64,000 nucleotides of DNA, from assembly GCF_020176955.2 (NCBI RefSeq), contig NZ_JAIUCZ020000002.1, positions 1 to 64,000 of the forward strand, in the 5' to 3' direction. Of the stretch, positions 42,101 through 49,985 are shown piece after piece. This DNA is from Nocardia sp. alder85J (GTDB lineage: Bacteria > Actinomycetota > Actinomycetes > Mycobacteriales > Mycobacteriaceae). Under the pieces are notes generated by a model that was not told the origin of the DNA, did no database searches, and was given only the letters and a program-made list of their open reading frames with translations. A program made the translations under genes and the position numbers. Numbering within the stretch: the first letter of the stretch is position 1; each line of letters opens with the position of its first letter.

Positions 42101-42888
42101 TCACGCAGGCGGATCAGGGCGTCGGCCACGGTGCCGGCCTGCCCGGATCGGGCGATCACGGTGTCGATCCGGTCGACCGCGAGCACGATCGGGCCGGTGA
42201 GGGCGAACAAGCGGAACAGGTCGTGGCAGATCTGCTCCGGCGCCCGCCGCGGCTCGCGGAAACCCCAAGTGGCACGGTCGGACTCGTCGACGCCGTGTTC
42301 CAGCAGCAGGAAGCTGTGCCCGATCTCGCACAGCTCGAGGTGTCCGGCCTGATAGAGCACCAGTGCGCGCAACGTGTCCCGGCACTCCCGCATCGACCCG
42401 TTGTCGAAATCGTCCATCCGGCCGAGGAATTCATCGAGGTGTTCCCGGCCGATGGTGAGCGTGCCGTGCAGCCGGACCCGCAGTTCCTTACCGCATCCGG
42501 CGAGTTCGCTGAGCCGGTCGATGATCCGCCCGAGTTGCCCGCCGTCGGTGTCGCGCAGTGGGTCGACGATGCCGTGCACCACACCGGGCCAGAACGAGTC
42601 GCCGTCGAGCAGGGCGGGCATGAAGTACGAACCGCCTTGTTGCTGTACGTATTCGCGCAGCCGGCCCAGCAGATGGGTCTTGCCGGTCCCGTGCTCGCCA
42701 CTGAGCACCAGCCCGGCCGGCCGGTCGCCGGCACGGTTCGCGGCGGTGTCGACGGCCCGGCGGAGTGCGGCGGTGGCCAGTGGATGCAGCCCGTCGACGT
42801 GGTACCGCAGCGGATTCCAGACGCCCTCCGCGCCGGGAACGCCGCCGAATCGGATGGCCGACAGCGCCTTGCGCTGCTGCTCGTTCAT
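39142..42888 (-). CDS. Large AAA-plus-HerA-like ATPase with degenerate second Walker A and repeat linker
   Basis: Predicted 1248 residues. Residues 25-260 form an AAA-type domain with Walker A GEHGTGKT (64-71) and Walker B IVLAVDRID (234-242). Residues about 627-860 are a linker of roughly eight 27-residue degenerate repeats. Residues about 865-1248 match the HerA/FtsK-like C-terminal domain (VVIDTRDELTRSGDPWP, RISVVSFVGLPDDDQRQTFV, HEYGLGMVYATRSPHALH). The second Walker A reads GGNRSGST (874-881), lacking Lys, and Walker B reads LLVLDDAE. Relatives are widespread in Streptomyces; their role is unknown. ATG 42888 was chosen; the frame stays open to 43329. It converges on the EspG gene, 23 bp apart. 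Confidence 0.85.
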   Translation of the reverse strand: MNEQQRKALSAIRFGGVPGAEGVWNPLRYHVDGLHPLATAALRRAVDTAANRAGDRPAGLVLSGEHGTGKTHLLGRLREYVQQQGGSYFMPALLDGDSFWPGVVHGIVDPLRDTDGGQLGRIIDRLSELAGCGKELRVRLHGTLTIGREHLDEFLGRMDDFDNGSMRECRDTLRALVLYQAGHLELCEIGHSFLLLEHGVDESDRATWGFREPRRAPEQICHDLFRLFALTGPIVLAVDRIDTVIARSGQAGTVADALIRLREQAERAILVAAGGPGASRLLVQHTVNADVPFMLLELSAALPGADTARTLVERRLATRYEEIGFEPPRPGWPVSPLAFEDRTAADHTPLRLLRDVHDHVRQCLDHDTITELEHFAPPGTRPASVIPQPGDPTALDAEFERLRRAADVVTPLDPRDEDERMSALLAAALHCHVLEQHSATQDPAVDATTGPRSALHARLRRTLDEATGAEEHWSFRSIGHTDARAVLTRLRAAALDAEIQPGSGTRHLVVVRNTPFPPGQATAEMLTAFHAAGGVVAPISEEDLRVFAALDTLLTDSPAGFEGWLDRRRPATRSDLLTRALTPPVPDPPGDAPTPDTDPARSESRSAAPPSTGIYRRAKTRTAPTAAAGGTPATRVERIGGEVTAAATPPPRTTPGERAATHVEQATGEAKPATSPTTLIPPGEAAAIRGERIPIDVEPGTVPTSLTIPGETAVIRIEETAEETQTGTASASTTTSSEPAAVRHERTAETAQTGTAPTATPIDAATVRHERTAGETRTGTPASPTALGDAAPLRLERVTEETQAGTAPASRTAAGAAGAIPLERVPGAAKAGTGSGARIGSGEVQAVGLGRITDGGGEFRVPLALLRRSTVILGGNRSGSTILLRRLVEGAALQGISSVVIDTRDELTRSGDPWPAPPAGWGSHDAERAAEYLENTDVVVWTPGREDGRALVPNPLPDFHAALGDPERFGAALDASVASLLPRSGLSERQIETGAMILRQAATYFAHRGGSSFRDFVALLADLPDGASTIRNAARRASDMARGLADDPVFGGTGEQLDPAALLTPAAGRRARISVVSFVGLPDDDQRQTFVDQLQSALLEWVGHNAADDRPLRGLLVLDDAEVFVPAHGRAASAESALKLATRAHEYGLGMVYATRSPHALHPTVTGSATTGFVGRLDESVEAEVAITLMQAESVRTEHISGLPAGHFYGATEGASFERITVPMCLSHHPAYAVTDAEVIQRARRRAG
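40310..41010 (-). repeat. Coding tandem repeat, about eight units of 25-27 codons
   Basis: Within the ATPase linker each unit follows a pattern of Gly-Glu-x-Ala-x-x-Arg-x-Glu-Arg, then Glu-x-x-x-Gly-Thr and a Pro/Thr/Ser-rich end. Example unit starts are GEAAAIRGER, GETAVIRIEE, SEPAAVRHER, DAATVRHER and GDAAPLRLER. Copies are diverged at DNA level. Confidence 0.75.
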
Positions 42889-43261
42889 CTCGGCGCCCCG
42901 GCGGCGCGTAGTGGGCCGGCCGCCATCGTGCCGCGGCCGCGTCGCCGGGCCACCGCTATCGGCAGGCGCAGGTCGTGGCATCCGCTGAGCGTCAGCCGAA
43001 CTTCGGACATGTCCCGCCTCTTTCACCACCGGATCCGGCGCGGCGATCGCGGTGAATACGTGCCCGCGGTAGCTGTTTCGCGACGATCCCCTGCCTGCCG
43101 CCGACTGTCGCAGGTGCACCGATGCCTTGCGCCGTTCCATACTGTAGTCATTCGTCGGCGGCTGCGAAATACCTCCGGCAATCTCGTGGCGTACCGCGGC
43201 CGGACCCGGGAACGGGCCGGGCCCGGAATCCCGAGGATTCCGGGCCCGGCCGCAATTCCGT
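42889..43261. other. Intergenic region upstream of the large ATPase gene
   Basis: It contains the terminator of the FAD monooxygenase gene (43215-43251) and presumably the ATPase promoter. A short palindrome CCGAACTTCGG lies at 42996-43006. The ATPase frame continues without a stop but has Arg/Pro-rich, non-conserved composition, so I treat it as noncoding. Confidence 0.5.
43215..43251 (-). terminator. Perfect 17-bp hairpin after the FAD monooxygenase gene
   Basis: 43215-43231 pairs completely with 43235-43251 around a three-base loop. It begins ten bases past the monooxygenase stop on the minus strand. Confidence 0.85.
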
Positions 43262-44467
43262 TCAGGCCCAGGCCAGTTCCGCCTTCTCGTCGATCGGGGC
43301 GTCCCAGTCGATGCGATAGTGCTGCTCACGCTGCATCGTCTGCTGGATCTTCGAGGAGCCGAACATGATCGGCATCAGCACCGGCATGATCCGGCGCATC
43401 AGCGGGCCCGGCGCCTTGGCGTGGTTGATCTTGGCGCCGCGCGCCGCGATGGCCTCGACGCGCGGCCGGCGGACACGCTCGTAGGCCGCGAAAGCGGTTG
43501 CCGGATCGTCGAAGTCCCGCAGGCAGCGAGCCAGCTGGATCGCGCTCTCGATGGCGAGCGAGGCGCCCTGGCCGGTGCTGTTGCTGGGGGCGTGCACGGC
43601 GTCGCCGGCCAGCACCATGCGGCCCCGGTACCAGTTCGGCACCGGCGGCATGATGTGCAGGCCGCCGATGACGACCAGATCCGCGGGGCTGGTGTGCCGG
43701 ACCAGATCGGCGCCGGGGACGTCCTCACCATAGGTGTCGCGCAGGGTGCGCAGCCACTGCTCGTTGGGGATCGCGCGCGCCTCGCCGAAGGACATGTACT
43801 TCTTGCTGGGCAGGTTGGCGCCCCAGGCGGCCCGGCCGTCCGCGGTCACCCAGTACAGGTAGTAGGCGTTCTTGCCGAAGGCGAAGACCATGGTGTGCGG
43901 GGGTGCGTCCACGGTGTGCTCGGAGAGGGCGCCGAAGCCGAGCATGCCGGTGTAGTTCGCGGCGGGCGCCTTCGGATCGATGAGGGTGCGGACCACGGAT
44001 TTCACACCGTCACAGCCGATCAGCACATCCGCGGTGGCGCTGCTGCCGTCGGCGAAGCGGGCGGTCACGTGGTCCGGATGCTCGTCGACCCCGACCAGGC
44101 GTTTGTCGTATTCGAAGGCGATGCCCGCGGCGACGGCATGATCGTGCAGAGCGGTGTGCAGATCGCTGCGGTCGACCACCTGCTGCGGTTCCAGCTCGGT
44201 GTCGACGGGCAGTTCGACCGTCTTGTGGCCGAAGGACATGACGCTTCGGCGGATCGGCAGCGCGATCCGGCGGACCGCGTCGCCGGCGCCGATGACATCG
44301 AGGGCGGCGAGGCCGTTGGGAGCGAAACCGAGGCCGGAGCCGATGTTGACGGCCGGACCGGAATACGCCTCGAAGACGCGGGCCTCGATGCCGGCCATCT
44401 GGAGTGCGGTCGCGGCCACGGGGCCGGCGATGCCGCCGCCGATGACGAGTGCGGAACGAATGGACAT
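43262..44467 (-). CDS. FAD-dependent monooxygenase (UbiH/PHBH type)
   Basis: Predicted 401-residue flavoprotein hydroxylase. The dinucleotide motif GGGIAGPVAATAL starts at residue 9, the middle DG motif is VLIGCDGVKSVVR and the FAD ribityl motif is GRMVLAGDAVHAPSN. Substrate is probably an aromatic or polycyclic compound; unknown. The PadR gene lies upstream on the same strand, 186 bp away, suggesting that it controls this gene in response to a phenolic or drug-like ligand. Confidence 0.9.
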   Translation of the reverse strand: MSIRSALVIGGGIAGPVAATALQMAGIEARVFEAYSGPAVNIGSGLGFAPNGLAALDVIGAGDAVRRIALPIRRSVMSFGHKTVELPVDTELEPQQVVDRSDLHTALHDHAVAAGIAFEYDKRLVGVDEHPDHVTARFADGSSATADVLIGCDGVKSVVRTLIDPKAPAANYTGMLGFGALSEHTVDAPPHTMVFAFGKNAYYLYWVTADGRAAWGANLPSKKYMSFGEARAIPNEQWLRTLRDTYGEDVPGADLVRHTSPADLVVIGGLHIMPPVPNWYRGRMVLAGDAVHAPSNSTGQGASLAIESAIQLARCLRDFDDPATAFAAYERVRRPRVEAIAARGAKINHAKAPGPLMRRIMPVLMPIMFGSSKIQQTMQREQHYRIDWDAPIDEKAELAWA

Positions 44468-44653
44468 GACGAATTTCTCCCTGCTGAAACGTGTCGGAAT
44501 GCCCGAACCGGGCGTGCAGGGAGCGCGGTTATCCTTGGTTTGCCAGCCTTGGGCCGGATTCGCTGCACGAATGTGGTTCGAGACGGTATTTCGATCGGGC
44601 TCGGCGCAGGTGTTGCCGCACCTCGCCGGGCCCGGTTGCCGGTCGGTGGCGGA

Positions 44654-45310
44654 TCAGTTGTCCGCCGGTGGGTCGGGCTGCCCCCTTTCGGCCGGGTGGT
44701 CACCGTTGGCGAGGACGCCGCTGGCGTGTAGTTGCCGCCAGAAATCCACGCCGGGGAAGGTGCCGGAGGTCAATTCGTCGCGGAAGCCGCGGACCCAGTC
44801 GGCCTCGGCCTCGAGCATGGCGACGCCGAATTCGGCCTCGATCAGGAACAGTCTGGGCAGCACGGCGGTGTACTCGGCGATTTCCTGCCGGGCGACCTCG
44901 AGTTGTGCGGCCAGTTTGTCCAGCCGCACGCCCAGCAGTGCGATCAACTCGTCGGGCGGAATCAGTCCCACGATGGACAGGCCCGCGACGAAGCGATGGT
45001 GTTCCGGTTCGGGAGTGGAGATGAGCTCGCGGGTCCAGTCGACGGCCTCGGCCCGGCCCGCGTCGGTGATACGGAAGATGACGCGCTCGGGGCGGGCGCC
45101 GTCGCGCTCGCTGCCGACGACCGCGAGGAAGCCGTGCTTCTCCAGGTTCTGGACGACCGTGTAGAGCGAGCCCCACTTGATGTCCATGTCGCGGTCCTTG
45201 CCGCGTTCCTTCAGCACCGCCGCGATCTCGTAGCGATGCATCGGCCGCTCGACCAGCAGCGCGAGGACCGCGAGGGCCAGTAGATTGCCGACCTTCCGCT
45301 TCTTCGCCAT
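44654..45310 (-). CDS. PadR-family transcriptional regulator
   Basis: Predicted 218 residues. The N-terminal winged helix (VGNLLALAVLALLVERPMHRY, IKWGSLYTVVQNLEKHGFL) and the helical Vir-like dimerisation domain are both present. ATG 45310 is preceded by AAGGAGG eight bases upstream; a GTG at 45319 is too close to it. An inverted-repeat operator overlaps the leader, indicating autoregulation. Confidence 0.92.
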   Translation of the reverse strand: MAKKRKVGNLLALAVLALLVERPMHRYEIAAVLKERGKDRDMDIKWGSLYTVVQNLEKHGFLAVVGSERDGARPERVIFRITDAGRAEAVDWTRELISTPEPEHHRFVAGLSIVGLIPPDELIALLGVRLDKLAAQLEVARQEIAEYTAVLPRLFLIEAEFGVAMLEAEADWVRGFRDELTSGTFPGVDFWRQLHASGVLANGDHPAERGQPDPPADN

Positions 45311-45324
45311 CAGGCTCACCTCCT

Positions 45325-45354
45325 TACTCGTAGACGAATATACGTCTACGAGTA
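45325..45354. promoter_or_regulatory. PadR operator: 12-bp perfect inverted repeat
   Basis: Arms TACTCGTAGACG (45325-45336) and CGTCTACGAGTA (45343-45354) are separated by AATATA. It lies 14 bases upstream of the padR-like start and partly overlaps its ribosome-binding region. The long symmetry and site imply strong autorepression. Confidence 0.85.
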
Positions 45355-45382
45355 TTTGTCGGCAAGTGGTCGGCGGCGGGAA

Positions 45383-46171
45383 TCAGGCCCGGAATCGTTC
45401 GCGCAGGTAGGCGCCGGTGGCATCGTCGGCGGGCAGGAACGCCTCCAGATGCAGTTCCGCGAGGGCGACATCGGTCGCGGTGGCGAACGAGGTGAGGGTG
45501 GTGATCAGGCGCAGTTCGGCGGCGCCGGCGGCCAGGCGCAGCGGCACGGCGAAGCCGAGATAGCCGGGACCGAGGTCGGCGGGCGGCAGGTACGACTCCA
45601 GTTCGCCGATCATGGTCTCGAGGGCGGGATCGGGGCTGGCCCGCACCCGCATGCGCAGCGCCTCGGTCACGTGCCGGCCCCATTCCGGCAGGTTGCGGAC
45701 CCGCCGGGCCAGGCCCGCCGGATGCAGCGCGAGCCGGCGCACGTTGATCGGCGGACGCAGCAGCTCCGGTGCGCAGCCCTCGGTGAACAGCGCGAATCCG
45801 GCATTGGCCTCCAGCAGGGTGCCGTACCGGTCGACGATGACCGCCGGATACGGCAGGTGACCGTCCAGCACGGTCCGCAGCGCGGCCCGCACCGGCGCCA
45901 GACCCGGTGCGTCGAAATCGGATTCGGTGAAGGCCGGGGCATAGCCGGCGGTCAGCAGCAGGGCGTTGCGCTCCCGCAGCGACAGCTCCAGCGATTCGGC
46001 CAGCCGGACCACCACCGCGCGTCCGGGGCGGGACCGGCCCTGCTCCAGGAAGCTCAGATAGCGCTGGGTGGTGTCGGCGCGGATCGCCAGATCCAGCTGG
46101 CTCAACCGCCGCAGCCCGCGCCAGCGGCGCAGCTCACGCGCGAACGATCCGGGTTCGGCCACTGTGGTCAC
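45383..46171 (-). CDS. XRE-family regulator with MmyB-like ligand domain
   Basis: Predicted 262 residues. The helix-turn-helix is in ELRRWRGLRRLSQLDLAI and YLSFLEQGRSRPGRAVVVRL; the rest matches the MmyB-type PAS-like domain (AVIVDRYGTLLEANAGFALF, FAVPLRLAAGAAELRLITTL). GTG 46171 follows an AGGATGG. It is divergent from the SnoaL-like/MDR pair and probably controls it. Confidence 0.88.
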   Translation of the reverse strand: MTTVAEPGSFARELRRWRGLRRLSQLDLAIRADTTQRYLSFLEQGRSRPGRAVVVRLAESLELSLRERNALLLTAGYAPAFTESDFDAPGLAPVRAALRTVLDGHLPYPAVIVDRYGTLLEANAGFALFTEGCAPELLRPPINVRRLALHPAGLARRVRNLPEWGRHVTEALRMRVRASPDPALETMIGELESYLPPADLGPGYLGFAVPLRLAAGAAELRLITTLTSFATATDVALAELHLEAFLPADDATGAYLRERFRA

Positions 46172-46258
46172 GACACCATCCTGACCCGTGGCACCGGCAC
46201 CCCGCGATACCCCGCAGGGAATCGCGTGGCCACCGCCGCGCGGCCCAGACTCGGCGGC

Positions 46259-46696
46259 ATGAGTCAGCAATTCACCGACATCGAACTGAAGCAACTGGCC
46301 GACCGCTGGGTCGCCCAGTGGAACGAACCCGATCCGGGCGAGCGCCGCCGCATGATTCGCGAGCTGTGGGCCGAGGACGGCTACCAGATCCTGGTGAATC
46401 CGCCCGAGGCCGTGCGCGCCGCCGCGGCACACCTGTCCGTCCCCTTCCCGAGTCTCGAAATCCGGGGCCACGACGCCCTTTTCGAGCGCGTCGGCCGGGC
46501 CTACGACATGTTCGTCGGCGCCGGTGATCATGTCTTCGAACAGCAGGGCGAGCCGATCCGGCACGCCGGTGCGGCGGTGGCGGTGACCTGGGTGATGCGT
46601 TCGCGGGCGGACGAATCCGTCGCCGGGTCCGGGCTCGAGGTGCTCACCTTCGGCCCCGACGGCCGGGTGCACAGCGACCACGAGTACGTGGCATGA
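46259..46696 (+). CDS. SnoaL/NTF2-like small protein
   Basis: Predicted 145 residues of the NTF2-like fold, with QLADRWVAQWNEPDPGERR, RELWAEDGYQIL and GLEVLTFGPDGRVHSDHEY. Such proteins are ester cyclases, dehydratases or binding proteins; function unknown. Its TGA overlaps the next gene's ATG by four bases. Confidence 0.83.
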   Translation: MSQQFTDIELKQLADRWVAQWNEPDPGERRRMIRELWAEDGYQILVNPPEAVRAAAAHLSVPFPSLEIRGHDALFERVGRAYDMFVGAGDHVFEQQGEPIRHAGAAVAVTWVMRSRADESVAGSGLEVLTFGPDGRVHSDHEYVA

Positions 46697-47721
46697 CCGC
46701 GTCCGTGAATTCCGTTGCCTACCACCTGTTCCCGCTGCAAGGACTGGACGGTCTGCGGGTCGCGCCGCAGCCGGTGCCGACACCGGGTCCCACCCAGGTG
46801 GTGGTGCGGGTGCGGGCCGCGTCGTTCAATCGGCGCGATCTGCTGCTGATGGACGGCGCCTATCCGCTGCCCGCGACGCCCGGGGTGGTGCCGCTGTCGG
46901 ACGGGGTGGGTGAGGTGATCGCGGTCGGGGCCGGGGTCACCCGGGTCGCCGTCGGTGCGCGGGTCACCGCCACCTACTACCTGCACTGGCTGCACGGCCC
47001 GCAGCGGCTGGCGCACGTCCGCGAGCAGTACGGCGCCAATCACGACGGCTGGCTGGCCGATTACGTCGTGCTGGAGGAGGATTCGGCCATCGAGGTGCCG
47101 GACCACCTCACCGACGCCGAAGCCGCGAGCCTCAGCTGCGGTGGGGTGGTGGCGTGGAAGACCCTGGCCGATCCGGCTCCTGTCCTGCCGGGGGAGACCG
47201 TGCTGACCGTCGGCACCGGCACCGTCGCGCTGTTCGCGGTGCAGTTCGCGCGGCTGCGCGGGGCGCGCGTGCTGTCGGTCACCTCCAGTGCGGAGAAGGC
47301 GAAGCGGCTGCGCGACCTCGGCGCCGACGAGACGATCGACCGCGGCGAGCATCCGGACTGGGAACAGGTGGTGGTCGAGCTGACCGGCGGTCACGGGGTG
47401 GACCACGTCGTCGAGGCGGTGGGCCCGCCGACGCTGGCGAAATCCGTTGCGGCGTCGGCCTTCAACGCGCGCGTCACGGTGATCGGGGTATTCCCCTCGG
47501 ACGGCCCGGCGGCCGGTGATCCGTTCGGCGGCCGGTATCTGTCGATCCGGCGGATCGCGGTGGGCAGCCGGGCCGATTTCGAGGAGATGAACCGCGCTCT
47601 CACCGCGCACCGGCTGGGGCCGGTCATCGATCGGGTGTTCCCCTTCGAGGCGGCCGCCGAGGCCTACCGCTATTTCCGGGACGGCAATCCGTTCGGGAAG
47701 GTGGTGCTCGAGCGCGGCTGA
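46693..47721 (+). CDS. MDR-family alcohol dehydrogenase/quinone oxidoreductase
   Basis: Predicted 342 residues. GroES-like domain at about 15-130 (SFNRRDLLLMDGAYPLPATPG) and Rossmann domain with VGTGTVALFAVQFARLRGAR. The zinc-binding cysteines of classical alcohol dehydrogenases are missing, so it is probably a zinc-independent NADPH oxidoreductase. Translationally coupled to the SnoaL-like gene. Converges with the methyltransferase gene, one base apart. Confidence 0.88.
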   Translation: MTASVNSVAYHLFPLQGLDGLRVAPQPVPTPGPTQVVVRVRAASFNRRDLLLMDGAYPLPATPGVVPLSDGVGEVIAVGAGVTRVAVGARVTATYYLHWLHGPQRLAHVREQYGANHDGWLADYVVLEEDSAIEVPDHLTDAEAASLSCGGVVAWKTLADPAPVLPGETVLTVGTGTVALFAVQFARLRGARVLSVTSSAEKAKRLRDLGADETIDRGEHPDWEQVVVELTGGHGVDHVVEAVGPPTLAKSVAASAFNARVTVIGVFPSDGPAAGDPFGGRYLSIRRIAVGSRADFEEMNRALTAHRLGPVIDRVFPFEAAAEAYRYFRDGNPFGKVVLERG

Positions 47722-47722
47722 A

Positions 47723-48616
47723 TCAGCCGGCCCCGGCTGATATCCGCGCCAGCCGGGCGATATCGGCGGGGCCGACCCGGCAGCATCCGCCGATGATGTC
47801 GGTGCCCAGGGAAATCCATTCGCGTACCAGCGATTCGGAGAACTCCGAGGCTCCGGTCCAGCGGCGGCCGTGCGCATCCCAGCCCTCACCGCTGTTCGGG
47901 TACACCACGACCGGTTTACCGGTGGCGGCCCGTGCGGCGGTGATCGCGGGCGCGACATCGGCCGGGTGGCAACAGTTCACGCCGACCGCCACCACCTGCG
48001 GGGTGCTCGCGGCCACGGCGAACGCCTCGGCCAGTGGCTGCCCGGCGCGGGTGCGGTCACCGTCGATCGTGTAGCTCAGCCAGGCCGGGCAGGCCGCCTC
48101 GGCGACCAGCTCCACCAGCGCTACCGCCTCGTCGACATCCGGAATCGTCTCCAGCGCAAGCAGATCGGGCTCCGCGGCGAGCAACGCCGCCAGCCGGGGG
48201 CGATGCCAGTCGCGCAGAGCGGCGCTGCTCAGACCGTAGCGGCCGCGATATTCCGAGCCGTCGGCGCGCATCGCACCGTACGGGCCGATCGACGCGGCCA
48301 CCCAGCGCGGCCGGTCGTCGGCCGCGTCGCGGGCCTCCCGGGCCACCGTCACGCTGCGGGCCAGCAGCCGAGTCGCGGCGACACGATCCAGCCCTCTGAC
48401 CGCGAAACCCTCGAACGACGCCTGATAGCTCGCGGTGGTGGCGATGCGGGCGCCGGCCCGGAAGTAGGCCGTGTGCACGGCCCGGATCGCCTCCGGATCG
48501 TCCAGCAGCAACCGGGCCGACCACAGCGCGTCCGACAGGTCGTGGCCGCGCGCCTCGAGTTCGGTGGCGAGCCCGCCGTCGGAGATCACCGGATGCGCAT
48601 CGGGGTCGAAAACCAC
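47723..48616 (-). CDS. mmuM: Homocysteine S-methyltransferase
   Basis: Predicted about 297 residues using S-methylmethionine or SAM to methylate homocysteine. The zinc ligands are in VAVGVNCCHP and DIIGGCCR; SDGGLATELEARG and PVVVYPNSGEGWD are also typical of MmuM. GTG 48616 was chosen because ATG 48643 would overlap the divergent gene's start. Confidence 0.9.
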   Translation of the reverse strand: MVFDPDAHPVISDGGLATELEARGHDLSDALWSARLLLDDPEAIRAVHTAYFRAGARIATTASYQASFEGFAVRGLDRVAATRLLARSVTVAREARDAADDRPRWVAASIGPYGAMRADGSEYRGRYGLSSAALRDWHRPRLAALLAAEPDLLALETIPDVDEAVALVELVAEAACPAWLSYTIDGDRTRAGQPLAEAFAVAASTPQVVAVGVNCCHPADVAPAITAARAATGKPVVVYPNSGEGWDAHGRRWTGASEFSESLVREWISLGTDIIGGCCRVGPADIARLARISAGAG

Positions 48617-48641
48617 GCCACCACTGTAATACCGTTGGCAC

Positions 48642-49034
48642 ATGGTCGACAGACGCGAACTCCAGCACCGGATCATCACGACTTTCCAACGACATGTGGC
48701 CAATCCGATTTCACGAAGTTTGAACACACAGACGCTATTGGAGACGACCGGCCGGAAGAGTGGCGAACCGCGTGTCACGCCGCTCGGCGGACGGCGTGTC
48801 GGAGATTCCTTCTGGTTCGTCTCCGAATTCGGCGAACGGTCGCAATATATTCGTAATATCCGGGCCGACAATCGCGTTCGGCTGCGCCTGCACGGGCACT
48901 GGCATTCGGGGACCGCACACATTCTGACCGGTGATGATGTCAAAGCGCGGCTGAAAGAACTGCCCCGGGCCAACAGCGCCGCGGTACGCGCGGTCGGTAC
49001 CGATTTGCTCACGGTGCGCATCGATCTGAACTGA
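48642..49034 (+). CDS. Deazaflavin-dependent nitroreductase family protein (Ddn-like)
   Basis: Predicted 130-residue split-barrel protein of the F420H2-dependent FDOR-A group. The signature LLETTGRKSGEPRVTPLGG and WFVSEFGERSQYIRNIRAD are clear. Ddn relatives reduce quinones and activate nitroimidazoles; the specific substrate is unknown. F420 use is inferred from the family. Confidence 0.88.
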   Translation: MVDRRELQHRIITTFQRHVANPISRSLNTQTLLETTGRKSGEPRVTPLGGRRVGDSFWFVSEFGERSQYIRNIRADNRVRLRLHGHWHSGTAHILTGDDVKARLKELPRANSAAVRAVGTDLLTVRIDLN

Positions 49035-49135
49035 TTACGCGTCACAACCGCCGCACTGTGGTCGTCTTGATAGCGTCCCGGCCGATGGTCTTTCGTGTCG
49101 GCGGGTAACGCATTGGTCGACGAAAGGTTCCGAGA

Positions 49136-49942
49136 ATGGCGGCACCGGAGGATTCGCAGCGTACCCGTTCGGCAGACGGGAACAGCACCGCCGCACGCAA
49201 TGTGGCGATCATCGCGGTCGCCGTCGCGACCGTCGCGGTCGCGGCGTTGATCGGGGTGCTGTTCGACCGCTCCGGCAAGGACGTCGACCCGGAATCGGTC
49301 GCCTCCACCGGTGCGATCGTGAGTGCGAACGCCGGGGACGGCACCCGGCACAACGGTGACGACTGTTCGCAGGACAACACGGCCGGCCAGTGGACCACCC
49401 GCAACAACCACTGGGAATGCGTGCCCCTGGTCCGCTTGGAGGAGCACCGGCTCGGCGAGGATTGCAGCCACGACGGCCTGGTCGCGCAATGGGGCCTGGT
49501 GGTCGGCCACGGCTGGGAGTGTGTCTCACAGGTGGACAACGGCGGCGCGCATCGCGACGGCGACGATTGCTGGCACAACGGCATCGCCGCGCACTTGGAG
49601 CGTCCGGTCGGCCACGGCTGGGAGTGTGTGCCCGGCGCCCCGGACCCGAAGCGGATCCAGGGCACGCCCACCGGGCCCGCGACACCGTCGGGGCCCGCGG
49701 CCTCGCCCGGTCCCGTCGCCCCGGTACCCGGTGCGCCGGTACCCGCCGCCCCCGTGCCCGGCGCCCCCGAGCAGCCGGCCCCGCCCGCGCTGATCCCGGC
49801 GCCGATGGCCCCGCCGATGCCCGAACCCCCGGCGCCCGAGCCGGTCCCCGAGGCGCCGGCCCCGAACATCGATCCCGGACAACCGGACGCGCTCCCGGCG
49901 CCCGCTCCGCCGCCGTGGCTCATCCCGTTCCTCTGGCACTGA
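49136..49942 (+). CDS. Single-pass membrane protein with three Cys-paired repeats and Pro-rich tail
   Basis: Predicted 268 residues. One membrane segment at 22-44 is followed by an extracellular part. Three repeats lie at 72-97, 104-131 and 139-166, each with Gly-x-Asp-Cys, then His-x-Trp-Glu-Cys (Cys77/95, 110/129, 145/164); one disulfide per repeat is likely. Residues 175-268 are Pro/Ala-rich and end PPPWLIPFLWH. ATG 49136 follows GAAAGG. No family is recognised; wall or matrix binding is a guess. Confidence 0.8.
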   Translation: MAAPEDSQRTRSADGNSTAARNVAIIAVAVATVAVAALIGVLFDRSGKDVDPESVASTGAIVSANAGDGTRHNGDDCSQDNTAGQWTTRNNHWECVPLVRLEEHRLGEDCSHDGLVAQWGLVVGHGWECVSQVDNGGAHRDGDDCWHNGIAAHLERPVGHGWECVPGAPDPKRIQGTPTGPATPSGPAASPGPVAPVPGAPVPAAPVPGAPEQPAPPALIPAPMAPPMPEPPAPEPVPEAPAPNIDPGQPDALPAPAPPPWLIPFLWH

Positions 49943-49985
49943 GCCCGCCGCCGGATCGTCCCCGATGGTCGCGTAGGGTGCAGCC

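Noticed and set aside
42889..43329. 147-codon upstream extension of the large ATPase
   Set aside because: Arg/Pro-rich, overlaps the monooxygenase terminator and gene end; ATG 42888 begins where recalled relatives begin.
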